This document shows, piece after piece, positions 7,907 to 16,401 of a stretch of 64,000 nucleotides of DNA. The position numbers were made by a program, and so were the translations under genes. Source of the DNA: Streptacidiphilus jeojiense (GTDB lineage Bacteria > Actinomycetota > Actinomycetes > Streptomycetales > Streptomycetaceae); the NCBI RefSeq assembly GCF_000719095.1, contig NZ_JOEH01000001.1:310001-374000 (forward strand), read 5' to 3'. Below the pieces are notes generated by a model, which worked only from the letters and a program-made list of their open reading frames with translations, did not search any database and was not told where the DNA came from. Each line of letters begins with the position of its first letter. The first letter of the stretch is position 1.

Positions 7907-10207
7907 ATGCAGCCATTGGAAAGTGATGATCCAGCAGCAATCGGCGCCTACCGGCTGATAGCCCGTCTGGGCGCCGGCGGGATGGGCCGGGTGTACCTCG
8001 CCCGCTCCGGCGGAGGCCGGACCGTCGCGGTGAAGGTGGTGCGCCCGGAGCTCGCGGAGAGCGCCGACTTCAGGAGCAGGTTCCGCCGCGAGGTCGAGGC
8101 CGCGCAGTCGGTCTCCGGCGCCTACACCGCGCCGGTCGTGGACTACGACCACGACGCGGCGACCCCCTGGCTGGCCACCGCCTACGTCCTGGGCCCCTCC
8201 CTGGCCGAGGCCGTGGACGCCCACGGCCCGCTGCCGGAGCGCTCGGTGGCCGTGCTGGGCGCGGTCCTCGCCGAGGCCCTGCAGGCGATCCACGGCTCCG
8301 GACTGGTGCACCGCGACCTCAAGCCGTCGAACGTGCTGCTGTCCGCGGACGGCCCGCGGGTGATCGACTTCGGGATCGCCCGCGCCCTCGACGGCGGGGC
8401 GCTGACCAGCACCGGCGTGGTCGTCGGCTCGCCGGGGTTCATGTCGCCGGAGCAGGCCTCGGGCCGGGCCGTCAGCCCGGCCAGCGACATCTTCTCGCTG
8501 GGCTCGGTGCTGGCCTTCGCCGCCACCGGGCACGGCCCCTTCGGCTCCGACTCGGTCGCCTCGCTGCTCTACCGGGTGGTGCACGAGGCCCCGGACCTCG
8601 ACGACCTGCCGCCCTCGCTGCGCGAGCCGGTCGGGGCCTGTCTCGCCAAGGAACCGGCGGAGCGGATCACCCCGGCGGAGCTCTCCCGGCTGCTCGCCCC
8701 GGCGGGCACCCCCACCCTGCTGCGCACCGCCTGGCTGCCCGCCGAGGTGGCCTCGGACATCGCCTCGCACGCGGCGCGGGTGATGGACATGGAGGCCCCC
8801 GAGGCCGGGCCCGCCGACAGCGGGACCGTGCTGCTCGGGCCGGCGACCGGCGCCAGCCCGGACACGGCCGTGCTCGGCCGCACCCCGCCGCCGGCCCCGG
8901 GGCCGGCGCCGCTCAGGACGACCGCGGTGGCCCCTGCGACCCCGGGCCGGCGCCGGGTGCTGACCGGCGCCCTCTCGGTCGGCGCCGTCGCGGTCGTCGG
9001 CGGCGGGGTGGCGCTGGCCCTCACCCGGGGCTCGGGCGGCAGCGGCCCCACCCCCGGCCCCACCCACAGCCCCACCGCCACCACCGCGAGCCGTTCCGCC
9101 GGCCCGACCACGGCCGCCCCCAGCTACGCCACCCACGCGCCCGGCGTGGCCCCGGCGCCGGTCTGGGTCTACAAGGGCAGCAGCCTGGCTGAGGTGCCGG
9201 TGGTCCCGTACCACGGCACGCTGCTGGTCAGCGGGGCCAATCTGACCGCGATCGACGCGCGCGGCGGCAAGCAGCAGTGGCAGGGCCCGGAGCTGGGTTC
9301 CGCCTTCGCCTCGCCGCCGATCGGCATCGGTGCCGGGGTGGTCGTCTCGGTGGGGTACACCGCCACCAACGAGCCGGCCCTCATCGCCACCGATCCGACC
9401 ACCGGTGCCGAGCGCTGGCACCTGCTGGAGCCGGCGGCCCTGGCCTTCACCTCCGTCCTGGCGGTGGACGACAAGCGCGCCTACCTGCTCGGCAGCAAGT
9501 ACCCGCTGGACGCCAACGGCAAGGCGGTGATCACCATCGGCGACCCGACCACCAAGGCGGTGATCGCCGTCGACCTGCAGACCCGCAAGGTCGCCTGGAC
9601 CCAGATGCGCAAGGCCTCGGCCGACGACCAGGTCACCGGCAGCGTCGCGGGGAAGTACCTGGTGTACACCAACGACCAGAACAACATCGTGGTCCGGGAC
9701 ACCACGACCGGGGTGCAGCTCTGGTCCAAGGACTTCGGGCTGAAGAACTTCCAGTCCCAGGTCGACCCCCTGATCGTCGGCGGCGACCTGTACGTCGGCG
9801 GCCCGCAGCTGCTGGGCTTCACCGTGGCCGACGGCAAGCAGGTGCTGTCGGCCAAGGACTCCAGCGGCGGCTCCTTCGGCGTACCCGCGATCGCCGAGGG
9901 CGTCCTCTACGCGGCCGACCTGCGCGGCGACCGGGTGGTCGCGCTGAACGCGGCCACCGGCTCGCAGCAGTGGGAGTGCGTCGTCCCCGACGGTCCGTTC
10001 ACCTCCACCCTGGTCGTGGTCGGGCCGACCCTGTTCACCGGCTCGTTCGTGGGCGGCAACGGGGTCTACGCGATCGACCGGAAGAACGGGAAGATCCTCT
10101 GGAACTACCGCACCACCTCCAACGACAAGGACTGGTGGCTGGCCACCGACGGCACACTGCTCTACGGAGTGGTCGGCGACGAGGTGCACGCCCTGCCGCC
10201 GGTCTGA
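7907..10207 (+). CDS. Ser/Thr protein kinase with PQQ-type beta-propeller
   Basis: Membrane-anchored Hanks-type kinase of 766 residues, similar in architecture to AfsK. Kinase domain about 15-270: glycine loop RLGAGGMGRVYLAR, ATP-binding Lys43 in VAVKVV, catalytic loop VHRDLKPSN, DFG in VIDFGIARAL and GSPGFMSPEQ. A Pro-rich linker, then one membrane segment (about 350-372, VLTGALSVGAVAVVGGG), a Ser/Thr/Pro stalk, and an extracellular propeller of about 340 residues with PQQ-repeat signatures (ALNAATGSQQWE, YAIDRKNGKILWNY). The propeller probably senses an external or envelope cue. Stands alone between palindrome B and the convergent pfkA; the substrate is unknown. Confidence 0.92.
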   Translation: MQPLESDDPAAIGAYRLIARLGAGGMGRVYLARSGGGRTVAVKVVRPELAESADFRSRFRREVEAAQSVSGAYTAPVVDYDHDAATPWLATAYVLGPSLAEAVDAHGPLPERSVAVLGAVLAEALQAIHGSGLVHRDLKPSNVLLSADGPRVIDFGIARALDGGALTSTGVVVGSPGFMSPEQASGRAVSPASDIFSLGSVLAFAATGHGPFGSDSVASLLYRVVHEAPDLDDLPPSLREPVGACLAKEPAERITPAELSRLLAPAGTPTLLRTAWLPAEVASDIASHAARVMDMEAPEAGPADSGTVLLGPATGASPDTAVLGRTPPPAPGPAPLRTTAVAPATPGRRRVLTGALSVGAVAVVGGGVALALTRGSGGSGPTPGPTHSPTATTASRSAGPTTAAPSYATHAPGVAPAPVWVYKGSSLAEVPVVPYHGTLLVSGANLTAIDARGGKQQWQGPELGSAFASPPIGIGAGVVVSVGYTATNEPALIATDPTTGAERWHLLEPAALAFTSVLAVDDKRAYLLGSKYPLDANGKAVITIGDPTTKAVIAVDLQTRKVAWTQMRKASADDQVTGSVAGKYLVYTNDQNNIVVRDTTTGVQLWSKDFGLKNFQSQVDPLIVGGDLYVGGPQLLGFTVADGKQVLSAKDSSGGSFGVPAIAEGVLYAADLRGDRVVALNAATGSQQWECVVPDGPFTSTLVVVGPTLFTGSFVGGNGVYAIDRKNGKILWNYRTTSNDKDWWLATDGTLLYGVVGDEVHALPPV

Positions 10208-10214
10208 TCGGCCG

Positions 10215-11240
10215 TCAGCCGAAGAAGACGTCGAACTCGGAGTACAGCGCGGGTTCGACGGTCTTGATCCGGGCGGTGGCGTCCGCCAGCGGCACCCGCA
10301 CGATGTCGGTGCCGCGCAGCGCCACCATCGTGCCGTAGTCGCCGTCGTGCACCGCGTCGATGGCGTGCAGTCCGAAGCGGGTGGCCAGCCAGCGGTCGAA
10401 GGCGCTGGGGGTGCCGCCGCGCTGGATGTGCCCGAGGACCGTGGTTCGCGCCTCCTTGCCGGTGCGGGCCTCGATCTCGTGGGCCAGCCACTCCCCGATG
10501 CCGGACAGCCGGACGTGGCCGAAGGCGTCCTTAGTGTCGTCCTTGAGCACCATCTGGCCCTCGACCGGCATCGCCCCCTCGGCGACCACCACGATCGGCG
10601 CGTAGTTGATCCGGAAGCGCTGCTCCACCCAGGCGCAGACCTGGTCCATGTCGAAGCGCTGCTCGGGGATGAGGATCACATTGGCGCCGCCCGCGATGCC
10701 CGAGTGCAGCGCTATCCAGCCGGCGTGACGGCCCATCACCTCGATGACCAGCACTCGGCGGTGCGACTCGGCGGTGGTGTGCAGCCGGTCGATGGCCTCG
10801 GTGGCGATGTTGACGGCGGTGTCGAAGCCGAAGGTGTAGTCGGTGGCGTTGAGGTCGTTGTCGATGGTCTTGGGCACGCCGACGACGTTCACGCCGTTGT
10901 CGTGCAGGGTGGCGGCCACCCCGAGGGTGTCCTCGCCGCCGATCGCGATCAGCGCGTCCACCCGGTACTTGTCCAGGTTCTCCTTGACCTTGCGGATGCC
11001 GTCGGCGACCTTGAGCGGATTGGTGCGCGAGGAGCCCAGAACGGTGCCGCCGCGCGGCAGGATGCCGCGCACCTCGGGGATGCCGAGCGGCAGGGTGGCG
11101 CCCTCCAGCGGGCCGCGCCAGCCGTCCCGGAAGCCGGTGAACTCGTAGTCGTAGACCTCGACGCCCTTGCGGACGACCCCCCTGATGACCGCGTTGAGCC
11201 CCGGGCAGTCCCCGCCGCCGGTGAGCACGCCGATCCGCAT
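10215..11240 (-). CDS. pfkA: 6-phosphofructokinase, actinobacterial group III
   Basis: Phosphorylates fructose 6-phosphate to fructose 1,6-bisphosphate in glycolysis. 341 residues, ATG start with a strong GGGGAGGGGA-like ribosome-binding site. Phosphoryl-donor region LTGGGDCPGLNAVIRG; active-site TIDNDLNATDYTFGFDTAV; substrate motifs MGRHAGWIAL and IPEQRFD. The donor-specificity positions read GGEDT (Asp where E. coli ATP-PFK has Gly104) and PKTIDND (Lys for Gly124). These are residues associated with PPi-dependent enzymes, yet closely related streptomycete enzymes are reported to use ATP, so the donor is uncertain. Convergent with the kinase gene, 7 bp apart. Confidence 0.95.
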   Translation of the reverse strand: MRIGVLTGGGDCPGLNAVIRGVVRKGVEVYDYEFTGFRDGWRGPLEGATLPLGIPEVRGILPRGGTVLGSSRTNPLKVADGIRKVKENLDKYRVDALIAIGGEDTLGVAATLHDNGVNVVGVPKTIDNDLNATDYTFGFDTAVNIATEAIDRLHTTAESHRRVLVIEVMGRHAGWIALHSGIAGGANVILIPEQRFDMDQVCAWVEQRFRINYAPIVVVAEGAMPVEGQMVLKDDTKDAFGHVRLSGIGEWLAHEIEARTGKEARTTVLGHIQRGGTPSAFDRWLATRFGLHAIDAVHDGDYGTMVALRGTDIVRVPLADATARIKTVEPALYSEFDVFFG

Positions 11241-11340
11241 ATCCGTCCCCTCCCCTGAGTATGACGAACTGTCACTTCACGGTAGCGGCGGGCGGGACGG
11301 ATGCACCCTGCTGTGCACGGGGCGGGCTGACCGGGACCGG

Positions 11341-12063
11341 TCAGCCCTCGTCGTCGAGGCCGCGCTCGATGGCGTAGCGGACCAGCTCCACCCGGTTGTG
11401 CAGCTGGAGCTTGCCGAGGGTGTTCTGCACATGGTTCTGCACGGTGCGGGGCGACAGCACCAGCCGGTCGGCTATCTGCTTGTAGGCCAGGCCCTTGGCG
11501 ACCAGCCGCAGCACCTCGGTCTCCCGGTCGGTGAGCTGCGGGGCGGCCGGGCTGCGGGAGCCGGCCGCCACCGGCTCCGCCGCCAGCCGGCGGTACTCCC
11601 CCAGCACCAGCCCGGCCAGCCCCGGGGTGAACACCGGGTCGCCGACGGCGGTGCGGCGCACCGCGTCCAGCAGTTCCTCCCGGCTGGCCGACTTCACCAG
11701 GTAACCGGTGGCGCCGGACTTCACCGCCTCCAGCACGTCGGCGTGCTCCCCGCTGGCGGAGAGCACCAGCACCCGGGGCGCCGGGTCGTGCGCCATCAGC
11801 TGGCGGCAGACCTCGACCCCGGGCAGGTCCGGCAGGTTGAGGTCGAGGACGACGACCTGGGCCGCGGCGGCCGGGGCCCGGCGCACCGCCTCGCGCCCGT
11901 CCCCCGCGGTGGCCACCACCCGGCAGCCGGCCGCGCCGAGGTCACGGGCGACCGCCTCGCGCCACATCGGGTGGTCGTCCACCACCATCACCCGGATCGC
12001 CTGCTCGCCGTCGGCCGGCTGACCGTCCGTCGGCTGACCACCCGTAGTCTGTTCGGCCGTCAC
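11341..12063 (-). CDS. macR: NarL/LuxR-family response regulator (MacR-like)
   Basis: DNA-binding half of a two-component system, 240 residues. Receiver domain about 24-140 with the acidic pair in VMVVDDHPMW, phospho-acceptor Asp in VVVLDLNLPD and conserved Lys in YLVKSAS. C-terminal LuxR-type helix-turn-helix about 175-235 (LTDRETEVLRLVAKGLAYKQIADRL, with RTVQNHV). The GTG start overlaps the kinase stop codon by 4 bp (GTGA), implying translational coupling. Order next to pfkA matches the S. coelicolor MacRS pair (SCO2120/2121), which controls membrane-protein genes and development; the name rests on this and on family features, not on an alignment. Confidence 0.85.
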   Translation of the reverse strand: MTAEQTTGGQPTDGQPADGEQAIRVMVVDDHPMWREAVARDLGAAGCRVVATAGDGREAVRRAPAAAAQVVVLDLNLPDLPGVEVCRQLMAHDPAPRVLVLSASGEHADVLEAVKSGATGYLVKSASREELLDAVRRTAVGDPVFTPGLAGLVLGEYRRLAAEPVAAGSRSPAAPQLTDRETEVLRLVAKGLAYKQIADRLVLSPRTVQNHVQNTLGKLQLHNRVELVRYAIERGLDDEG

Positions 12064-13259
12064 TTCGTGCTCCCTCGTTCGACTCGCTGACGGGGCACCC
12101 GCAGCTCGACCTCGGTGCCCTGACCGGCGGCCGAGCTGATCTCGGCGCTGCCGCCCAGATCCCGCAACCGGCCGCGGATCGACTGGGAGACCCCGAGCCG
12201 CCCCTCCTGCTCGGCCTCTCCCAACCGCTCCCAAGCGAAACCGGGACCGTCGTCGCGGACGCTGACGACCACCTCGTCCGGCTCGTCCTCGACCAGGATC
12301 CAGGTGTGCGCCTGCTCGCCCGCGTGCTTGCGCACATTGTCCACCGCGGCACCGACAGCGGCGCTGAGCTCGGTCGCCGCACGGCCGGGCAGCAGCACCG
12401 GCGTCCCCGGCGCGGAGACCGTCACCCGGGAGCCGGCCAGCGGGGTGAGCAGGGCCCGCAGGTCCTGCGGCTCGCCCGGTTCCGGCCGGTGCAGCGGGCG
12501 GCGCGGGGCCTCGTAGGAGGGATTGGGCACCAGGCCCTCGGCGATCAGTGCCCGCAGCGCGATCTCCTGCTCACCGGCCATCCGGCCGATCTCCGCGGCC
12601 TCGCCGCCGACCTCGGCGCCGCGCCGCTGCACCATCGCCAGCACCTGGAGCACCCCGTCGTGGATGTCCCGGGCCAGCCGCTCCCGCTCCCGGGTGACGG
12701 CCTGGATCTCCAGCGCCCTGGCCAGGGTCTGCTCGCTGGCGCGGGCCAGCTCGACCACGTAGCCGATGGCCACCCCGGCCAGCATCAGCAGCACGATGTT
12801 GTGGGCGTTGCTGGAGGTGACCCGGCCCCGCTCGCCGATGTTGGCCAGGCCGACCAGCAGTCCGGCCAGGGCGGCCGGGCGCCAGCCGCCCATGACGGCG
12901 AAGCCGAGCACGGTGGCGGCGGCACGGACCGTCGGCAGGGTCACGTCGTTGGCGTCCACGCTGGCCGCCTGGTCGAAGCTTCGGGTCAGCAGTATGCCGA
13001 CGACCACCAGCGCCAGGTCGGCCCAGAGCCACCACCAGCCGCAGCGCGCCTTGGTGGAGAACACCCGCACGGTGGCGAAGGTCCACACCGTGAGCACCGC
13101 CATGTAGGCCCAGGCCGCGGCCGGATGGCTGTAGTGGTGCGCGTTCCCGGCGTAGCGGCCCACCGCGTACAGCAGCGTGAGCAGGCGGAAGGCGGTCACC
13201 GCCCGCCACAGCGGCTGCTCCACGGAGAAGACCCCCGCGGCGCGCTCCTCGGTCCCCAC
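12060..13259 (-). CDS. macS: Sensor histidine kinase (MacS-like)
   Basis: Membrane sensor kinase of the NarL-partner class, 399 residues. About five or six hydrophobic segments in the first 190 residues (e.g. WADLALVVVGILL, NIVLLMLAGVAIGYVV) with short loops, so it probably senses within or close to the membrane. Dimerisation/phosphotransfer motif RLARDIHDGVLQVLAMV supplies the phosphorylated His. ATPase domain near the C-terminus: N box AVDNVRKHAG, G box VSVRDDGPGF. GTG start. The plsC-like gene ends 25 bp upstream on the same strand, so the three genes may be co-transcribed. Confidence 0.87.
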   Translation of the reverse strand: MGTEERAAGVFSVEQPLWRAVTAFRLLTLLYAVGRYAGNAHHYSHPAAAWAYMAVLTVWTFATVRVFSTKARCGWWWLWADLALVVVGILLTRSFDQAASVDANDVTLPTVRAAATVLGFAVMGGWRPAALAGLLVGLANIGERGRVTSSNAHNIVLLMLAGVAIGYVVELARASEQTLARALEIQAVTRERERLARDIHDGVLQVLAMVQRRGAEVGGEAAEIGRMAGEQEIALRALIAEGLVPNPSYEAPRRPLHRPEPGEPQDLRALLTPLAGSRVTVSAPGTPVLLPGRAATELSAAVGAAVDNVRKHAGEQAHTWILVEDEPDEVVVSVRDDGPGFAWERLGEAEQEGRLGVSQSIRGRLRDLGGSAEISSAAGQGTEVELRVPRQRVERGSTK

Positions 13260-13284
13260 CCTGCGCCCCCTGATGCTCCGTCGG

Positions 13285-14013
13285 CTACGGCTGCTTCTCC
13301 GCGCCGCTCTGCTTGGCCTGCTTCTTGGCTTCCTGGATCTGCCGCTTGGCCGCGGTCGCGTAGATGTCGACGTACTCCTGGCCGGACAGCCGCATGATCT
13401 CGTACATGACCTCGTCGGTGACCGAGCGCAGGATGAAGCGGTCGTTCTCCATACCGTGGTAGCGCGAGAAGTCCAGCGGCGCGCCGATCCGGATGCCGGG
13501 CCTGACCCCGAAGTTCGGCTTGACCTGGCCGGGCGGCTGCAGCTTCTCGGTGTCGATCATCGCGACCGGGATCACCGGCGCGCCGGTGGCCAGGGCGATC
13601 CGGGCCACGCCGCCGACCTTGCCGCGGTAGAGCTTGCCGTCCGGCGAACGGGTCCCCTCCGGGTACACCCCGAAGAGCTCGCCCCGCTTGATGACCTCGA
13701 TCCCGCTGCTGATCGCCGCCTCACCGGCGCCGCGCACCCCGGAGCGGTCCACCGGGAGCTGTCCGACGCCTTTGAAGAAGGCCGCCGTCAACTTTCCCTT
13801 GACACCCGTTCCGGTGAAGTACTCGGACTTGGCGATGAAGGTCACCCGACGCTTCATCAGTGCGGGCAGGAAGAAGGAGTCGGAGAAGGAGAGGTGGTTG
13901 CTGGCGATGATGGCCGGCCCTTCCGCGGGGATGTTCTCCATCCCCTCGACCCAGGGACGGAAGAAGATCTTCAGCATCGGGGCGACGATCATCTTCATCA
14001 GTCGGTAGAACAA
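13285..14013 (-). CDS. 1-acyl-glycerol-3-phosphate acyltransferase (PlsC family)
   Basis: Probably transfers an acyl chain to lysophosphatidic acid in phospholipid synthesis. 242 residues with the HX4D catalytic motif in SNHLSFSDSF, the substrate motif FGVYPEGTRS and VIPVAMIDTE. Starts at TTG: GGAGG lies eight bases upstream of it, whereas the internal ATG codons have no ribosome-binding site. The C-terminus is basic and hydrophilic (KRQIQEAKKQAK). Located directly upstream of the MacS-like kinase. Confidence 0.9.
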   Translation of the reverse strand: MFYRLMKMIVAPMLKIFFRPWVEGMENIPAEGPAIIASNHLSFSDSFFLPALMKRRVTFIAKSEYFTGTGVKGKLTAAFFKGVGQLPVDRSGVRGAGEAAISSGIEVIKRGELFGVYPEGTRSPDGKLYRGKVGGVARIALATGAPVIPVAMIDTEKLQPPGQVKPNFGVRPGIRIGAPLDFSRYHGMENDRFILRSVTDEVMYEIMRLSGQEYVDIYATAAKRQIQEAKKQAKQSGAEKQP

Positions 14014-14133
14014 CCCTGGCCTCCAGATTCACGAACCACGGAGAACCTTAGCCGCTCGGGCAGTGGTGAGCTGTACGGCTGACAGGCAGGCATGGGACTA
14101 TGCGGGTCACCCGTCGTGTTGTCCCGTGCAGAC

Positions 14134-14166
14134 CCGGTGCAGCCCCCTGCCCGGTGCAGCCCCCTG
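14134..14166. repeat. Tandem 16-17 bp repeat in leader of esterase gene
   Basis: CCGGTGCAGCCCCCTG occurs at 14134-14149 and again at 14151-14166, just before the AAAGGAG ribosome-binding site of the hydrolase gene. A recent slippage duplication is the simplest reading. Confidence 0.85.
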
Positions 14167-14183
14167 TACGAAAGGAGCCGCAG

Positions 14184-14942
14184 ATGCCGCTCATGCCCGG
14201 TGCCGAGCCGTACCGCCACCACAGCGGACCGGTCGGAGTCCTGGTGTGCCACGGGTTCACCGGCTCCCCGTACTCGATGCGGCCCTGGGCCGAGGCCGCG
14301 GCCGCCGAGGGCTTCAGCGTGTCGCTGCCGCTGCTGCCGGGGCACGGCACCCAGTGGCGCGACCTCAACATCACCCGCTGGCCGGACTGGTACGCCACCG
14401 TCGAGCGGGAGTTCGACCTGCTGGCGAAGGACTGCGAGCAGGTCTTCGTCTTCGGCCTGTCCATGGGCGGCGCGCTGGCGCTGCACCTGGCGGCGCAGAA
14501 GGGCGCGGACGTCTCCGGCCTGGTCCTGGTGAACCCGCTGGTGCGGATGCCCGGACAGGCGCACCGGGCGCTGCCGCTGGTGCGGCACCTGGTGCCCAGC
14601 TTCCCGGGGATCGCCAACGACGTGGCCAAGCCCGGGGTGAACGAGGGCGGCTACGTCCGCACCCCGCTGCACGCCGCGCACTCGATGGCGCAGCTGACCC
14701 GGCTGGTCCAGTCCGAGCTGCCGCAGGTCACCCAGCCGCTGCTGCTGTTCCGCAGCCCCCAGGACCATGTGGTGACCCCGGCCAGCGGGGCGATGCTGCT
14801 CGCCCGGATCTCCTCGACCGACGTCGAGGAGCGGCTCTGCGAGCGCAGCTTCCACGTGGCCACCCTGGACCACGACGCCGAAGCCATCTTCGAGGGAAGT
14901 CTCGACTTCGTGCGGCGGCTCACGCCCGCCGCGAAGGGATGA
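14184..14942 (+). CDS. Alpha/beta hydrolase, carboxylesterase-like
   Basis: Serine hydrolase of 252 residues resembling thermostable carboxylesterase Est30 and monoacylglycerol lipases. Oxyanion region VLVCHGFTGSPYSM, nucleophile Ser in FGLSMGGALAL, acid Asp in RSPQDHVV and catalytic His in TLDHDAE. AAAGGAG lies six bases upstream of the chosen ATG; an in-frame extension to 14100 lacks a site. Its stop overlaps the start of the next gene (ATGA), so the two are coupled. Substrate cannot be told from sequence; the neighbouring PlsC-like gene hints at lipid turnover. Confidence 0.88.
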   Translation: MPLMPGAEPYRHHSGPVGVLVCHGFTGSPYSMRPWAEAAAAEGFSVSLPLLPGHGTQWRDLNITRWPDWYATVEREFDLLAKDCEQVFVFGLSMGGALALHLAAQKGADVSGLVLVNPLVRMPGQAHRALPLVRHLVPSFPGIANDVAKPGVNEGGYVRTPLHAAHSMAQLTRLVQSELPQVTQPLLLFRSPQDHVVTPASGAMLLARISSTDVEERLCERSFHVATLDHDAEAIFEGSLDFVRRLTPAAKG

Positions 14943-15496
14943 CGGCCGTGCCCGAGCTGCCCGAGGAAGACGCGGACGTGCCCCAGGACGCCGCCGGGGA
15001 GGACACCGCCCCCGCCCCCGAGGAGCGGGCCGCCGCGGACGACGACGCGGTGTTCGCGCAGCTCGTCGCCGGGTTCGACAGCCCGGTGGACGACGAGGCG
15101 CGGTCCTGGCCGGCCGCGGAGGACCTGGCGGAGCTGGCGCCCGCGCCGCGGCCGCGACCGGTGATCAAGCCGCTGCCGGTGGTGCGGGCGATCCCTCCGG
15201 TGGACCCGCGCGCCTGGATCCCGCAGGAGTCGGACGAGGACGACCACTACGTCCCGCCGCCCCCGCCGCCGCTGCCCCGCACCGAGACCGCGACCCGGCT
15301 GGCCGTGGCCGCGGTGGTCGCGGGGGTGGCGCTGACCCTCTACTCGGCGTTCGGGCAGTTGCCCGGGGTCGGCGGGATGGGGGCGTTCCTGGGCATCGGG
15401 CTGTTCGTGGGCGGGGTGGCCACGCTGATCGCCCGGATGCGGGTGGACGACGACGAGGACGAGGACGACGATCCGCAGCGGGGGGCGGTGGTCTGA
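14939..15496 (+). CDS. Acidic membrane protein of unknown function
   Basis: 185 residues. The first 125 are very acidic and Pro/Ala-rich (EEDADVPQDAAGED, YVPPPPPPLP), then two predicted membrane segments (about 128-150 LAVAAVVAGVALTLYSAF and 158-175 AFLGIGLFVGGVATLIA), ending in a cytosolic run of Asp/Glu (VDDDEDEDDDPQ). Translationally coupled to the esterase gene by a 4-bp overlap. I recognise it only as a conserved streptomycete type and cannot assign a function. Confidence 0.85.
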   Translation: MTAVPELPEEDADVPQDAAGEDTAPAPEERAAADDDAVFAQLVAGFDSPVDDEARSWPAAEDLAELAPAPRPRPVIKPLPVVRAIPPVDPRAWIPQESDEDDHYVPPPPPPLPRTETATRLAVAAVVAGVALTLYSAFGQLPGVGGMGAFLGIGLFVGGVATLIARMRVDDDEDEDDDPQRGAVV

Positions 15497-15525
15497 TCCC
15501 GGGTGCGGCGCGTGTGTGGCTTGTC

Positions 15526-15588
15526 GCGCAGTTCCCCGCGCCCCTGGGGGGCTGCAACTGACCCACCGTGAGCAAGTTGCACCTCCCC
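15526..15588. repeat. Dispersed palindrome, copy C (one arm plus second module)
   Basis: Left arm GCGCAGTTCCCCGCGCCCCT (15526-15545) without its right arm. It is followed by a 43-nt module (15546-15588) containing GCTGCAACTGACCCAC and AAGTTGCACCTCCCC, itself a short inverted repeat (GCAACT/AGTTGC). The module is the reverse complement of the insert in copy D. Lies between convergent genes. Confidence 0.88.
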
Positions 15589-15601
15589 AGCTGCACCCGA
15601 C

Positions 15602-16348
15602 CTACGACCCCGCCGGAACCCTCAGGACGGCGATCAACGGCAGATGATCCGTCGCCGCGATCAGATCCTTGCGCGGAAGATCAGGAACCCCGCAGGCGAG
15701 GACCTCAATCCCCGGGGTGGCGAAGACCGCGTCGATCCGCTGGTACGGGTTGTCCGGGACGGAAGTGAACTCGGAGCCCCAGGGCGCGGTGGCCCACCCG
15801 TCCTGCAGGCGCTCAGCCAACAGCTTCCAGCCGGGGCCGTCCGGGTGCTCGTTGAAGTCCCCGCCGACCACGCCCAGCGCGGTGCCGGTCCGGCCCAACT
15901 GCTCCAACAGCATCCCGCACTGGGCATAGCGCTCGTCCGGGTCCAGCGAGAGGTGACAGCTGGTCACCGAGAACGGCGCGGCCGCGCCGAACCGCACCAC
16001 CGTGGTGGCGAAGCCCCGCTGGTGCAGCCCCGGTGTGCGCGGCAGCAACACGTCGTGGACCGAGAGCGGCATCGCCCGGAGCCGTCCCAGCAGCAGCGGG
16101 CCGGACGCGCTCAGACCGCCGGACAGGATCACCAGTCCGGTGGACCGGGCCAGCCAGCCGGCCTGCTGCCGGGGGAACCAGAACCGCGGTGACTCCTGGA
16201 CGCAGAGCAGGTCCGGATCGCAGGTCCGGATCAGCCGCGCCAGCACCGTGCGGTCGTCCCGCAGCGAGCGGATGTTGTAGCTGAGCAGGCGTACGACTTC
16301 GGAGCCGTCTGGCTGCGGACCGGAGGCGGGGAGATCGTCGGCGTCCAT
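15602..16348 (-). CDS. Endonuclease/exonuclease/phosphatase-family protein
   Basis: 248-residue metal-dependent phosphoesterase of the EEP fold (DNase I/sphingomyelinase type). Family motifs: LSYNIRSLRDD (metal Asn), LLCVQESPRF (Glu), VTSCHLSL (His), VVGGDFNEHP (Asp/Asn), RIDAVFATP and the C-terminal TDHLPLIAVL (Asp-His). No signal peptide, so probably cytosolic. The ATG at MDADDLPAS is chosen; the reading frame extends far upstream but runs antisense through glkA. The real substrate (DNA, lipid or other phosphoester) is not evident. Confidence 0.87.
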   Translation of the reverse strand: MDADDLPASGPQPDGSEVVRLLSYNIRSLRDDRTVLARLIRTCDPDLLCVQESPRFWFPRQQAGWLARSTGLVILSGGLSASGPLLLGRLRAMPLSVHDVLLPRTPGLHQRGFATTVVRFGAAAPFSVTSCHLSLDPDERYAQCGMLLEQLGRTGTALGVVGGDFNEHPDGPGWKLLAERLQDGWATAPWGSEFTSVPDNPYQRIDAVFATPGIEVLACGVPDLPRKDLIAATDHLPLIAVLRVPAGS

Positions 16349-16401
16349 GGGGCCGAGTCTCGCACCGCCCCCGGGGGCGGTGCGAGAGTGCGCGCGGCGT
16401 G

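Noticed and set aside
7739..10189. 816-residue open frame antisense to the Ser/Thr kinase
   Set aside because: Shadow frame; the kinase motifs on the plus strand are complete.
11241..11340. MacR-type autoregulatory site between pfkA and the regulator
   Set aside because: No TGAGTAC-N2-GTACTCA palindrome is found; only a TGAGTAT half is present near 11255.
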